NCBI GenBank assembly: GCA_002407845.1
Contig: DHPK01000010.1
Location: 47,343-111,342 of the forward strand
Origin: Leptolinea sp. UBA5366
Lineage (GTDB): Bacteria > Chloroflexota > Anaerolineae > Anaerolineales > Anaerolineaceae
Direction: 5' to 3'
Length of the DNA: 64,000 bases
Shown: piece after piece, positions 8,677 through 17,561 of the stretch
Numbering within the stretch: the first letter of the stretch is position 1
Layout of the letters: every line of letters starts with the position of its first letter
Made by a program: the position numbers and the translations under genes
The notes under the pieces: generated by a model
Told to the model about the DNA's origin: nothing
Seen by the model: the letters and a program-made list of their open reading frames with translations, nothing else
Database searches by the model: none

Positions 8677-8712
8677 TTGACAACTATCTTGTCTGGTCAA
8701 GTCAGGTATACT
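8677..8712 (+). promoter_or_regulatory. Putative promoter/operator of the MarR gene
   Basis: A 5-5-5 dyad with outer arms GACAA (8679-8683) and TTGTC (8689-8693) overlaps a TTGACA (8677-8682), and a TATACT lies at 8707-8712. The -35 to -10 spacing (24 nt) is too long for a standard promoter, so the dyad is more convincing as a regulator site than as a -35 box. Autoregulation by the downstream MarR protein is an inference. Confidence 0.4.
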
Positions 8713-8749
8713 TAATATCAAATGATTTCATGGTGTCAGGAGACCGGAA

Positions 8750-9217
8750 ATGGGAAAACAAGATAAAAAAAGCAATATTTTAGCCAGTATTTTTAGTCTT
8801 GCCAACAAAATCCAATCCGTTGGCGATGCCATGATGCCTGCGGTGACGATGAAGCAGTTTCAGCTGCTGGACACGATTTCCAAGAGTCAGAAATTGACGA
8901 TGTCTCTCTCAGAATTAGCATTTTCAATCGGAAGTTCACGCCAAAACGTTAAGAAAATGGCTCTTATCCTTGAAAAACAGGGATTACTGATGCTGTCGAA
9001 GGATAAAAACGATGCGCGCGTTCTTTTAGTTGGGCTGACCGAACAAAGCGCTGCTTGTCTGCGTGAACGGTCTGAATTGGACGGGACTTACCTCAATGAT
9101 TTATTTGATGGATTGGATAACAAAACGCTCAAAGTGCTGGCAAAAAGCTGCGATCGAATTTCAAAAAATGTCAATGCGATTGAAGCTCGCAATCTGAAAA
9201 AACAATCCCCGGGCTGA
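8750..9217 (+). CDS. MarR family transcriptional regulator
   Basis: 155 residues. A winged-helix core is readable: TMSLSELAFSIGSSRQNVKKMALILEKQGLLML, then the wing DKNDARVLLVGLT. This is the MarR arrangement of recognition helix followed by a beta-hairpin containing the conserved D..DAR. Helices at both ends would form the dimer interface. MarR proteins usually repress neighbouring genes and are released by small phenolic or oxidant ligands. No obvious target gene other than itself lies next to it, since the next gene downstream is rhuM with its own promoter. GGAGA precedes the ATG. Confidence 0.85.
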   Translation: MGKQDKKSNILASIFSLANKIQSVGDAMMPAVTMKQFQLLDTISKSQKLTMSLSELAFSIGSSRQNVKKMALILEKQGLLMLSKDKNDARVLLVGLTEQSAACLRERSELDGTYLNDLFDGLDNKTLKVLAKSCDRISKNVNAIEARNLKKQSPG

Positions 9218-9590
9218 TTTTTCACGACTAAGATCACTGCCGGAAATGTTCTGCCCCGGCAGCCAGGGGACTTCTGAGAATATCAATTTTTGCTGAAATT
9301 TGAAGACCTTTGCCTCGGTGAGGGTCTTTTATGATTCAAGTTGGAAAAACCGGAAATCCAACAGTTGGCTAATATAAAATTATAAAGAACTCAAAGTTTT
9401 GGAAGAAAGATCATTCAAGTACTTGACTTGTCCCCTGTGGGCTGATGTAATAATAGAGATAGTGGTTCGCTAAGTTACTGTTTTAGAGTTTAAAAGATTT
9501 CGGAAATAGTCAAAACTGATAACACAGTGTCTTCTATTTGTACTGGAATGAATAAAATGCCTTTGTAATTTATTAATATTGGAGATTGAC
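9218..9590 (+). other. Intergenic region with weak hairpin and the rhuM promoter
   Basis: About 370 nt. An imperfect stem (AAGAC at 9303-9307 against GTCTT near 9324-9328, with an inner CCTC/GAGG stem) followed by TTTT could end the marR transcript. A good promoter (TTGACT 9423-9428, 17-nt spacer, TGTAAT 9446-9451) faces rhuM. The 130-nt leader between it and rhuM contains no gene I can recognise. Base composition turns AT-rich here. Confidence 0.55.
9423..9451 (+). promoter_or_regulatory. Sigma-70-type promoter upstream of rhuM
   Basis: TTGACT, a 17-nt spacer and TGTAAT differ from consensus by one base in each hexamer. This gives the rhuM gene transcription independent of marR. Confidence 0.55.
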
Positions 9591-10604
9591 ATGGAAAATC
9601 AAGATAAAGGTGAGTTAATAATCTATCAATCTGAAGATGGTTTAACACATATCGATGTAAAACTTGAAGACGAAACAATTTGGTTGACTCAAGAACAACT
9701 TGTGAATTTATATCAAACTAGTAAAGCTAATGTAAGTGAGCATATCAAAAATATATTTGAAGAAGGTGAGCTAGATAAAGATTCAGTTGTTCGGAATTTC
9801 CGAACAACTGCCTCGGATGGGAAAAAATATAATGTTTATCACTATAACTTGGACATGATAATTTCTTTAGGCTATAGAATTAAGTCTTCTGTTGCAACAA
9901 GATTTAGAATGTGGGCGACTGAGCGCCTAAAAGAATATATGATCAAAGGCTTCACGATGAATGACGACCGTCTGAAAGAACTTGGCGGCGGAAATTATTG
10001 GAAAGAATTATTAGATCGTATACGTGATATTCGTTCCTCTGAAAAGGTAATGTACCGCCAAGTATTGGATCTATATGCTACAAGTATCGACTATGACTCC
10101 GAAAGTGCTGAGTCGATCCAATTTTTCAAAATCGTACAAAACAAACTTCATTATGCGGCTCATGGTCATACTGCTGCTGAGCTTATTTATGACAGAGTAG
10201 ATGCAGATAAACCGTTTATGGGGTTAACGACGTTTACAGGCGAATTGCCAAGAATGAAAGACATTCGTGTGGCAAAAAATTACCTTGATGAAAATGAACT
10301 TAAAGTCCTGAACAACTTAGTCTCTGGTTATTTTGATTTTGCTGAGATCCAAGCGATGAGAAAGAATCCCATGTATATGAAAGACTATATCTCTCACCTG
10401 GATGCTATCCTTTCTTCCACCGGTGAACAGCTTCTTGATGGAGCTGGAAAAGTAAGTCATCAGCAAGCCCTGGACAAAGCTCAAGCAGAGTATAAGAAAT
10501 TTCACGCAAAAACTCTGACCGAGGTAGAAAAGAATTATTTTGAAACAATTAAAATGCTTGAAAAGAAAGCCAAGAAGAACGAAGGTGTTTATCACCACGA
10601 ATGA
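9591..10604 (+). CDS. RhuM family protein
   Basis: 337 residues from the ATG at 9591, which has GGAG at 9581-9584. The longer reading would need a TTG inside that ribosome site. The N-terminal half matches RhuM family proteins (COG3943): IWLTQEQLVNLYQTSKANVSEHIKNI, SVVRNFRT, DGKKYNVYHYNLDMIISLGYRIKS and FRMWATERLKEYMIKGFTMNDDRLK. That segment looks like a DNA-binding, Bro/KilA-like domain. The C-terminal half is helical and contains Asp/Glu-rich stretches. RhuM was named from a Salmonella pathogenicity island, but its biochemical role is unsettled. Members are common in mobile or defence-rich regions. Here it stands alone and is AT-rich compared with its neighbours. Confidence 0.85.
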   Translation: MENQDKGELIIYQSEDGLTHIDVKLEDETIWLTQEQLVNLYQTSKANVSEHIKNIFEEGELDKDSVVRNFRTTASDGKKYNVYHYNLDMIISLGYRIKSSVATRFRMWATERLKEYMIKGFTMNDDRLKELGGGNYWKELLDRIRDIRSSEKVMYRQVLDLYATSIDYDSESAESIQFFKIVQNKLHYAAHGHTAAELIYDRVDADKPFMGLTTFTGELPRMKDIRVAKNYLDENELKVLNNLVSGYFDFAEIQAMRKNPMYMKDYISHLDAILSSTGEQLLDGAGKVSHQQALDKAQAEYKKFHAKTLTEVEKNYFETIKMLEKKAKKNEGVYHHE

Positions 10605-11015
10605 ATCATTGGAAAATTATTGTAAGGGCTAATAGCCTTCACTAATGGTTTTAAGGGACAGAGACAAGGGCATTGAAAAGCTTAGCGATCGTTACCGACA
10701 ATCGAGTTGCTGGAGAAAAACTCAGATTATTGAGGTGCCCTACGGATGTGTCGATCGAAAATCTAATTGAACAGATAGAAGGCTTCGGCGAAATTCGATC
10801 TTATGATGAATAGTATCAGTCCAATGGCGAGAAATTGCAGTCCCTCCGATCAGAAAATGCAAAAAATGACTAATATCAATGAGAGATGCGGATTGCGAAG
10901 GGCAAAGTATTGCTGGCAAATGAAACACAAAAAAAACAATTCCGGCTTACGGCAAATCTTGACGCTCTCCAGTTGAAAGTCTTCGCTCGGCTATAATTAA
11001 TCTCACGGATAAATT
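10605..11015 (+). other. 411-nt stretch without a convincing gene; possible gene remnant
   Basis: Two short unassigned reading frames are present: 10673-10813 (46 codons from TTG, continuing in frame past its TAG for 19 more sense codons to a TAA) and 10889-10999 (36 codons from ATG). Neither resembles a family I know or has a ribosome site, so a decayed gene following rhuM is possible. A TATAAT at 10992-10997, 18 nt before the GT4 start, may be that gene's -10 box. The nearest -35 candidate (TTGAAA, 10973-10978) has a spacer of only 13 nt. Confidence 0.4.
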
Positions 11016-12158
11016 ATGACAAAAATTCTGCATGTGATCACGGACTTAGATGTCGGCGGGGCTGAGATGGTGCTGACGCAGGCTGCGCCAGCTCTTGCTC
11101 AACGCGGCTTTCAGCAGGCAGTAATTTCCTTGAGTTCTCCCGGCGCATTGGAAACGAGACTGCGAAATCATGGCATTCCGGTGACCAGCCTGGGGATGAA
11201 AGCTGGATGTCCGAGCTTGTCTGCTTTTCGGAAACTGCGCGCACTTATCCGCGACTTTCAGCCTGACCTGATCCATTCCTGGCTCTATCATGCGGATCTT
11301 TATGCCTCGCTGGCTGCGCAGAGAATGTCCGTGCCGGTCATCTGGGGGCTCCATAATGCCACACTCAGTCCGGATGCGAAATTGTCAACTAAAGCTGTGG
11401 TTCGGCTGCTGGCATGGCTCTCAAACAAGATTCCCTGTCAGATTCTGACCTGTTCACAATCCGGAGGAGAAAACCATATTCGGCTCGGATATGCTGGGCA
11501 AAAAATGATCTTCGTTCCAAATGGGTTTGACACAGATCGCTTCTGTCCGAATGTTGAAATTCGGCAGCGGAAACGGCTGGATTTTGGTGTTAGTGCCGAC
11601 GAAATTCTGATCGGCAATGTCTCCCGTTTCGATGCCCAAAAAGATCACCGGACGCTGATCAACGCTTGGGGGCAGCTAGTGCAGCGCGAACCCAAACGTA
11701 AATTGCGATTCTTACTGGCAGGAAAAGGGCTGGATGCTGTTAACAGCCAACTGCTGCAGTGGCTGTCGGAAGCCGGGATCAGCGATCGAACGCTGCTGCT
11801 CGGCATCTACGAGGACATCCCGCATGTTTTAAACGCGCTTGATTTGTTTGTGCTCTCGTCAATCGGAGAAGCATTCCCAGTTGCGCTGGGAGAAGCGATG
11901 GCAGCGGGACTGCCGTGTATCAGCACAAACGTCGGCGATGCGGCACTTCTGTTAGGCGCTGCCGGCACGAATGTTCCGCCTGCTGACGCGCAGGCGCTCA
12001 CATCCGCAATGCAGACTTTTCTGAATCTGGATTCGGCTGATCAAATGAAGCTGGGCGTTATGGCGCGGGAACGGATCCTTGCGAATTTTTCACTCGAGCG
12101 GATGATTGATGCCTATATCGAAATTTATCAATCTTGCCTGATAAAGGCAAAACCGTAA
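11016..12158 (+). CDS. Glycosyltransferase family 4 (GT-B)
   Basis: 380 residues. The GT4 pattern is complete. An N-terminal ILHVITDLDVGGAEMVL glycine loop and DLIHSWLYHADLYA come first. The donor-binding domain then has IGNVSRFDAQKDHRTLINAW and the EX7E element in SSIGEAFPVALGEAMAAGLPCISTNVGD. Retaining transfer from a nucleotide-sugar to a lipid- or glycan-linked acceptor at the cytoplasmic membrane face is expected; the sugar cannot be read. The gene converges on the acyl carrier protein gene with a 21-nt gap. It may still serve the same envelope glycan as the FkbH cluster, though it is not co-transcribed with it. Confidence 0.88.
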   Translation: MTKILHVITDLDVGGAEMVLTQAAPALAQRGFQQAVISLSSPGALETRLRNHGIPVTSLGMKAGCPSLSAFRKLRALIRDFQPDLIHSWLYHADLYASLAAQRMSVPVIWGLHNATLSPDAKLSTKAVVRLLAWLSNKIPCQILTCSQSGGENHIRLGYAGQKMIFVPNGFDTDRFCPNVEIRQRKRLDFGVSADEILIGNVSRFDAQKDHRTLINAWGQLVQREPKRKLRFLLAGKGLDAVNSQLLQWLSEAGISDRTLLLGIYEDIPHVLNALDLFVLSSIGEAFPVALGEAMAAGLPCISTNVGDAALLLGAAGTNVPPADAQALTSAMQTFLNLDSADQMKLGVMARERILANFSLERMIDAYIEIYQSCLIKAKP

Positions 12159-12179
12159 AAGCAGCTCTGTACGGCGGCT

Positions 12180-12413
12180 TTACGCCTGCCGGCGTGCGAT
12201 CAGCGCGAGCAAATCCCCGACAGTTCTAACTTTTATCGCTTCTTCGGTTGTAAATTTCACCGAAAAAGACTCCGAGACAGCAGCCAGCAGCTGAATATTG
12301 GCAAAGGAATCCCAGCCCGGCACGTCCTCCGGAGAGGTTTCTGCATCAATGACCAGGGCTTCGTCCTCAAAGATGTCACGCATCAGGTCTTGTAATTTTT
12401 GGTGATTGTCCAT
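12180..12413 (-). CDS. Acyl carrier protein
   Basis: 77 residues from the ATG at 12413. Longer readings add residues that lie inside the FkbH gene. GWDSFANIQLLAAV carries the phosphopantetheine attachment Ser36, and the preceding acidic helix and following EEAIKVRTVGDLLALI helix fit the four-helix ACP fold. The start lies 38 nt inside the 3' end of the FkbH gene, so the two are probably translated together. This points to a dedicated carrier for the FkbH product and not the fatty-acid synthesis ACP. Confidence 0.88.
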   Translation of the reverse strand: MDNHQKLQDLMRDIFEDEALVIDAETSPEDVPGWDSFANIQLLAAVSESFSVKFTTEEAIKVRTVGDLLALIARRQA

Positions 12414-14238
12414 TTTCCGACTCTTCCTCAAACCAAGTTTCAAAAGGATTGTACCGCTTAACATCCAGCCGATATTTTTTTATGCCGAATTCCTCAGAGA
12501 TCAGCTCAAACCCGAGTTCCTCATACAGTTCAGCGGTCAGTTTGTTTCTTTCGCTTGGAATGTATTCAGCCATCAGCAAAGGGACCTGCCGGCTGCGGGC
12601 GAAATCAACCAGCCAGTTCATAGTCCGATATTCAAGCCGGCGCTGAAAAACCCGGCAGCTCATGACCCAAGTGTCGATAAATAAGGTGTTTTCTGCTGAA
12701 TCACGGCTCAGGATTAAGGCTGAGATGATCCCGTATTGACTGAATTTATCAGTCAGCGAGACGCGGATCAGCGCTCGGTTGCTGTCCTGAGCAGTTTCGG
12801 TAATTTCGGCTTCGCTGTATCGTTTGGTGCGCAGATTGAACTGGTTCGTCTTGTTGATCAGCTGGGTGATGCGGGTCAGCTCGGCTGGCTGAGCAGCGCC
12901 AATTTCAACGCGCATCTGAAGTGCGCGGAGATAAGCCGGATAATCGAGCTGCGCGTTCAGCGCGGCACGGTCCTGATCAGCCAGAATGCTTTCGGTGCGG
13001 GACAGATCTTCAGCCGTGAACTGCTCCCAGTCAAAACAGCGCGCGCGGGTTAATGCCAGGCTGAAATCCGCGGGGTCTTCGGGCACGTTGATCACCTCAA
13101 CCATCGGCAGTGTCTTTTTTACCAGCTCGCGCTCGGCAGGATTATCGTCAAAGAATACCAGCGCATCGACCCCGATGTTCAAAGATTTTGCAATCAGCCT
13201 GAGATTCGCAGCTTTATCATTCCAATTGGCAGCGAACGCAGCAAAGTCAGCCCTTTTCAGGAGCATGCCCGGGTGATGATCAAAAACGCTTTCGGCGACT
13301 TCCGGTTCATTCTTGCTGCAGACTGCGAGCAGAATTCCGCGTTCTCTGAGCTTTTTCAGCGTCTTTTGAAAATCGAGAAATGCCTCGCCGACTGCATTGT
13401 TCGGATCAAGGTTGATGCCCTCCAGCCCATCGTCACCGACCACACCGCCCCAAAGCGTGTTATCCAAATCGACCGCCAGGCATTTTTTTATCTTTCCGCT
13501 GCCGGCAGCAAGTTGGCGTGCCGCTGCGTAACAGAATTCGGGCAGCGCACTCAGCGCGGCTGCCTGCTTACTGATAAACCAGGCTGAATTGTCGAACCAG
13601 CGATCCTTGCCAAAATCCGACGCCAGCGCTTCTTGATCGATGAATTGCAGAAACGGCGGTTTGCGGGTAAGCATCCGGCTGTTAACCAGCCTGATGAATT
13701 GGTCTGGACTGGCAGGCAGGTTGGCTTCCTGACTGCCCAACAGGTGAAGGTTGGGCACCGCGAAATTTGTCAGATAGATCTGTGCGCCGGTTCGCTGATG
13801 AACTTTCTCCCAAGTCAGAATTGTGCTGTCGGCATATGCATCTGCTAGGGTTTCCGCGGTTTCTGCTGAAGCGAGCAAATTCGGATATTGGTGCAGGTCG
13901 CGATAATTAGTTAAGGCGATCACGACCTCCGGTTGAAAAGCGTAAAAAGCCGACGTCTGGTCTCTGATTTCGCTCTCCATTCCGCTGTAAGCTCCTTCAA
14001 AAAGGCTCGGTGCAAGTCCATGCGCGTACAGGAATGGACGGAGAACCGCGCAGAAAAACTGGACATTGGCTGTTCCGATGACCGCGATCCGTTTGCGGAT
14101 AAGCTGCGGATTATTGGTTTGGATTTCTGCTTCAAACGGCATTATTTTTCTGGATAAGGTCATTAATTCCGGCGCAGAGAGACTGCGCAGATCGGTAGAA
14201 AACAGGCGGTTTTCGACTTCTTGAATTTTGCTTGTCAT
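12376..14238 (-). CDS. FkbH-like protein: HAD-type (IIIC) acyltransferase with GNAT-like C-terminus
   Basis: 620 residues. An N-terminal domain (about 48-200) is followed by the HAD core, CLAVDLDNTLWGGVVGDDG with nucleophile Asp257 and Asp259, then VCSKNEPEVAE and FFDDNPAERE as the other HAD motifs. Residues of about 440-600 resemble an N-acetyltransferase fold. FkbH proteins dephosphorylate 1,3-bisphosphoglycerate and load the glyceryl group onto an acyl carrier protein. The ACP gene overlapping its 3' end supports the same chemistry here. The ATG overlaps the preceding gene's stop (ATGA). Final acceptor unknown. Confidence 0.9.
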   Translation of the reverse strand: MTSKIQEVENRLFSTDLRSLSAPELMTLSRKIMPFEAEIQTNNPQLIRKRIAVIGTANVQFFCAVLRPFLYAHGLAPSLFEGAYSGMESEIRDQTSAFYAFQPEVVIALTNYRDLHQYPNLLASAETAETLADAYADSTILTWEKVHQRTGAQIYLTNFAVPNLHLLGSQEANLPASPDQFIRLVNSRMLTRKPPFLQFIDQEALASDFGKDRWFDNSAWFISKQAAALSALPEFCYAAARQLAAGSGKIKKCLAVDLDNTLWGGVVGDDGLEGINLDPNNAVGEAFLDFQKTLKKLRERGILLAVCSKNEPEVAESVFDHHPGMLLKRADFAAFAANWNDKAANLRLIAKSLNIGVDALVFFDDNPAERELVKKTLPMVEVINVPEDPADFSLALTRARCFDWEQFTAEDLSRTESILADQDRAALNAQLDYPAYLRALQMRVEIGAAQPAELTRITQLINKTNQFNLRTKRYSEAEITETAQDSNRALIRVSLTDKFSQYGIISALILSRDSAENTLFIDTWVMSCRVFQRRLEYRTMNWLVDFARSRQVPLLMAEYIPSERNKLTAELYEELGFELISEEFGIKKYRLDVKRYNPFETWFEEESENGQSPKITRPDA

Positions 14239-16955
14239 GGAATCCCCAAGGTCTTGTCAAACAGACCGATGAATTGGATGAGCGGCTCGATGTTCAGCAA
14301 ATAGCCAAGGCTTTCGCTGACTAAATAAGTTCCGGTAATGACCAGGACTGACATAATCAAGACTGCAGGCAGGATCAGCAGCGTTTTTCTGCCCTGAATA
14401 TTCGTGATGCCGTAAATCGCCATGGAGACTGAGATAAGCCTGAAAAGGCTGATGATCAGGAACCAGAAATCTCTATAACCGGCAAAAAGCGCGCCGAGCC
14501 AGATAAAATCAAAAACCGTAGTGAACATCAGACAGCGGATAAAGACATCCCACTTCACCGCTTTACGGAGCGCTGAAATCGCGCCATAGCTAGCAGTCGC
14601 AATGATCGCCCAGGTGATCAGCCAGATAAATGCGCCGGACATCAACCCGTCGTGACTTTTCACTAATAGTCCAGCCGTGAGCATCGTCACGAACAGGGAA
14701 AAGGCCGAAAGCAGCAGCGCCGGTCCATTCAGTGTCGGATCCAGACTGATTTTTCGATAGACAGACGATTGAAACAAGATAACGTCCCGTGCCAGTGGTG
14801 TCCAATGCTTTGTATCTTTGATTCCTTTCAGAAGATTTTTCCAGGACCATTCTTCTGTCCTGTTTTCTTCGCTTTGAACCAGCACTTCTTTTTCTGAGAC
14901 GACCTCGCGCCGCGCTTTCAGAACTTCATAAACTTCATTCGAATTGATAATATCAGCTGGAATCTCAATGCTAGCTGGATGGAAGATGAAAGCTTCATTT
15001 TGATCTCCTCCCATTCCGCCGTGCGACCCAATCAGCTCTTCGAAGGCGGCAACGGTTCCGTCGGGGTAAAGGGTCGAAAACAGCACGACGTCTCCCCCGT
15101 CTGGAAAGCTTGAAAGATAAGAAAGCTGAGCCGCCCGAACATCTGCGGCAGTGTAATTCAGCAGCGGGTCGAACCCCTTAATTTCATTCGTTATCAGGTT
15201 ACGCGAGCCGTTTTTCCCGATTGCCCACGGCTGCCCGTCTTTTTCCAAGATCATGACACCGATGCCGGGGTGCCGGATAATTCGATCGCAAAGCGTAGGG
15301 TAATGGCTTTCAATCGATTCGTAATTGACTTTTTCTTCAGCAAAAGTGAAATAAACGTTTGCAAGATTGCCGCTGACCAACACCCAAATATCGTTGACGG
15401 CTGGCTTTGTGGATACCAGCGCCTCGTCCGAATCGCTTTCAATCACGGTTTCGAGTTTTGTAATTGTTTTCTTTGAGAGCGGCATCTGCTGCGTTTGTTC
15501 CTGCCCGCTCAGCGTCGTCAGCGCAGCCGAAAGGCTGGACTCGTTGTCAGAATGGCTGCCGATCCCGATCACCTGTGAGGATGTGCCGAAATTTGCGCTC
15601 AGCTGGGCAGCTTCGTTGATGAAATCTCCGAGACTGACGCCGTAACGCTGTTTGAATGTTTTACCGAATGACTGCCCGTGGTCGGACAGAATGAACATCT
15701 CGTATTGACGCTCAGTCGATTCATCAATTGTGTGATGGATTTTCCGGATGGAACGATCAATCCCGACCAGTGCGTGCAAGGCTTCAAAACTGTCTGGCCC
15801 GGAGTGATGTGCGATTTCGTCATAGCCATAAAACGTTGTGTAGGTCGCAGGTCCGCCGCGCGCGATTTCGTTCATTGTCAAGGTCGTTGAGATGTCACGC
15901 AGCAGCACATTGGTTGCTCCGCGCAGCAATGGATAGAAATGACGCAGCCGTTTCAACCGCGGCTCCTTTCGACGAATAACCGCCCAGCCGTATTGGATCA
16001 TTTCGACCACGGCATCAACCAGCGTGTTGATGATTGACTTGGTCAGCAAATAAGGGTTGAGAGAGAAGAAATATAAACTGAGGTTGCGCCGATTTTTATC
16101 ATCCGGGTTTTTTGGCTGGATCGAGCTGACAGTGAAAAGCGAGACCGATGCGTTTCCTGACATCAGATTGTTGATGCTCATTCCGCCCTGATCCAGCAGT
16201 CCGCCTGTCTGATCTGACAGAATCCGTTGTTCCATGTAATCAGCGTCCTGAAAACTCCCCGAAGAGATCATCCTGCGGTTTTTCTTGTCAAACCAGCGAT
16301 AAGCACAGATATTAAAATTATTCCCGTACATGATGCCTGCTTGACAAGAGGAAGTCTGAGAGGGAATTCCGCAATCCACGCGCGTGATTGCATATTTACC
16401 AGAATCAAGCAGCTCTTTTAGGAAGGACATTTGCCTGCGATTAACTGAATTTTTGAAACGCGAATAGGAAAGTCCGTCAATTTCAAGCACGACAATGCCT
16501 GTGTTTTCCGGATTTTCCAAGTCCGATCGGCGCCGGATTTGCTTGCTCAGAATGTCGTGATAAAGCAAGTCGTCGTCTATTGGGATTAAAATTGAAATGA
16601 AGATATTGACCAGCGCAATAATGAAAGAAGCATAGAATGCTTCAATAAAAGTCGCAACGCGGAAGAGGTTTGAAAATCTTTGAACCAGAAGCAGAACGAG
16701 GGCGTTGACGATCAGCGAGAATAAGCCAAAAGTAACCCCATTGATTGGAATTGTGAGCAGCAGAATAATCGGGCGGATCAGCAGGTTCATGAGGGTAAAC
16801 ACAAAGCCGATCGCCATGACGGTCACCATCATCGGCATATGCGGATTGGGAGTAATTGTGATGCCGGGCAGGATCAGCGTGCACAGCAGGAGACACAGGG
16901 CATTAAAAACCCAAAGCCAGAGGAACCGAAAGAAAATTACAAAGATATTTCTCAT
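14235..16955 (-). CDS. Membrane protein: holin-superfamily-IV-type N-terminus plus alkaline-phosphatase-fold phosphodiesterase
   Basis: 906 residues in three parts. The first 125 form four hydrophobic helices resembling the phage holin IV/YvlD-like membrane family (LPGITITPNPHMPMMV, LIRPIILLLTIPINGVTFGLFSLIVNALVL). Residues of about 150-690 are a type I phosphodiesterase/alkaline phosphatase domain: VVLEIDGLSYSRF, PSQTSSCQAGIMYG with the likely Ser/Thr nucleophile, YDEIAHHSGPDS, LSDHGQS and GSHGGMGG as metal ligands. The last 170 residues form several more membrane helices. Cleavage or transfer of a phosphoester on an envelope lipid or glycan is plausible. It begins the unit ending in FkbH and ACP, with an ATGA overlap to FkbH. 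Confidence 0.82.
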   Translation of the reverse strand: MRNIFVIFFRFLWLWVFNALCLLLCTLILPGITITPNPHMPMMVTVMAIGFVFTLMNLLIRPIILLLTIPINGVTFGLFSLIVNALVLLLVQRFSNLFRVATFIEAFYASFIIALVNIFISILIPIDDDLLYHDILSKQIRRRSDLENPENTGIVVLEIDGLSYSRFKNSVNRRQMSFLKELLDSGKYAITRVDCGIPSQTSSCQAGIMYGNNFNICAYRWFDKKNRRMISSGSFQDADYMEQRILSDQTGGLLDQGGMSINNLMSGNASVSLFTVSSIQPKNPDDKNRRNLSLYFFSLNPYLLTKSIINTLVDAVVEMIQYGWAVIRRKEPRLKRLRHFYPLLRGATNVLLRDISTTLTMNEIARGGPATYTTFYGYDEIAHHSGPDSFEALHALVGIDRSIRKIHHTIDESTERQYEMFILSDHGQSFGKTFKQRYGVSLGDFINEAAQLSANFGTSSQVIGIGSHSDNESSLSAALTTLSGQEQTQQMPLSKKTITKLETVIESDSDEALVSTKPAVNDIWVLVSGNLANVYFTFAEEKVNYESIESHYPTLCDRIIRHPGIGVMILEKDGQPWAIGKNGSRNLITNEIKGFDPLLNYTAADVRAAQLSYLSSFPDGGDVVLFSTLYPDGTVAAFEELIGSHGGMGGDQNEAFIFHPASIEIPADIINSNEVYEVLKARREVVSEKEVLVQSEENRTEEWSWKNLLKGIKDTKHWTPLARDVILFQSSVYRKISLDPTLNGPALLLSAFSLFVTMLTAGLLVKSHDGLMSGAFIWLITWAIIATASYGAISALRKAVKWDVFIRCLMFTTVFDFIWLGALFAGYRDFWFLIISLFRLISVSMAIYGITNIQGRKTLLILPAVLIMSVLVITGTYLVSESLGYLLNIEPLIQFIGLFDKTLGIP

Positions 16956-17042
16956 AAGTTTTAATCAGCAAATCAAACTGCTGTCAATAATTATAATGGA
17001 CAGGGTTTCAGGATTGTTCGTTAAGGTTGGAGCGGGTGAGAT

Positions 17043-17558
17043 TTAGGGCGTGCGCATCGATCCGCGGTGATGGAGCATATTAAAAAGCGGTTCGATAAAG
17101 AAATAGTCAATGAATTCTCCGTTGCTTACCATCTTGAGGACTTCCGCTTTGTCAGCCCATCTGACAGCTTCGACTTCCTCTGGCTGCAGTGTTAGCTGAT
17201 TCAGCTCAACTTCGCGCTCGATCAGGTAATAGTCATCGAAACCCGCTTCAAAATGCATCGTGAAATAGGGTCTTTCATTGGAAAGATCGATTTTCAACCC
17301 CAATTCCTCAAGTGTCTCCCGCTCAGCAGCTGCAGCGCTGTCTTCCCCAGCTTGCGCTCTGCCGGCGGCGGAAACGTCCCAAAGGTTTGGCCAGCGTTTC
17401 TTCCATGGCTGTCTCTTTTGGATCAGCAGCTGTCCCTGAGCGTTAAAAATGCAGACGTGGACGACCAGATAAAACTGCCCCGGTTCAAATTTATCCTGGC
17501 TGGAGTGCTTTTCACCGGTTTTTCTTCCAAAACGATTATATACGTCCCAAATTTCCAT
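17043..17558 (-). CDS. NUDIX hydrolase
   Basis: 171 residues. The NUDIX box is present as G(x5)E(x7)RE(x2)EE(x)G within AAGRAQAGEDSAAAAERETLEELGL (read in parts). The N-terminus WDVYNRFGRKTGEKHSS and WPNLWDVSAAGR follow the isopentenyl-diphosphate isomerase-like NUDIX subgroup (YfcD type), but the isomerase cysteine motif is not obvious. Such proteins hydrolyse nucleoside-diphosphate compounds; the substrate is not predictable. It starts 3 nt after the ABC permease stop, so it is the last gene of the ABC unit. Confidence 0.88.
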   Translation of the reverse strand: MEIWDVYNRFGRKTGEKHSSQDKFEPGQFYLVVHVCIFNAQGQLLIQKRQPWKKRWPNLWDVSAAGRAQAGEDSAAAAERETLEELGLKIDLSNERPYFTMHFEAGFDDYYLIEREVELNQLTLQPEEVEAVRWADKAEVLKMVSNGEFIDYFFIEPLFNMLHHRGSMRTP

Positions 17559-17561
17559 AAA

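Noticed and set aside
8750..11015. MarR plus RhuM as a defence or toxin-antitoxin system
   Set aside because: The two genes have separate promoters and a 370-nt gap. No toxin, nuclease or restriction gene lies beside them.
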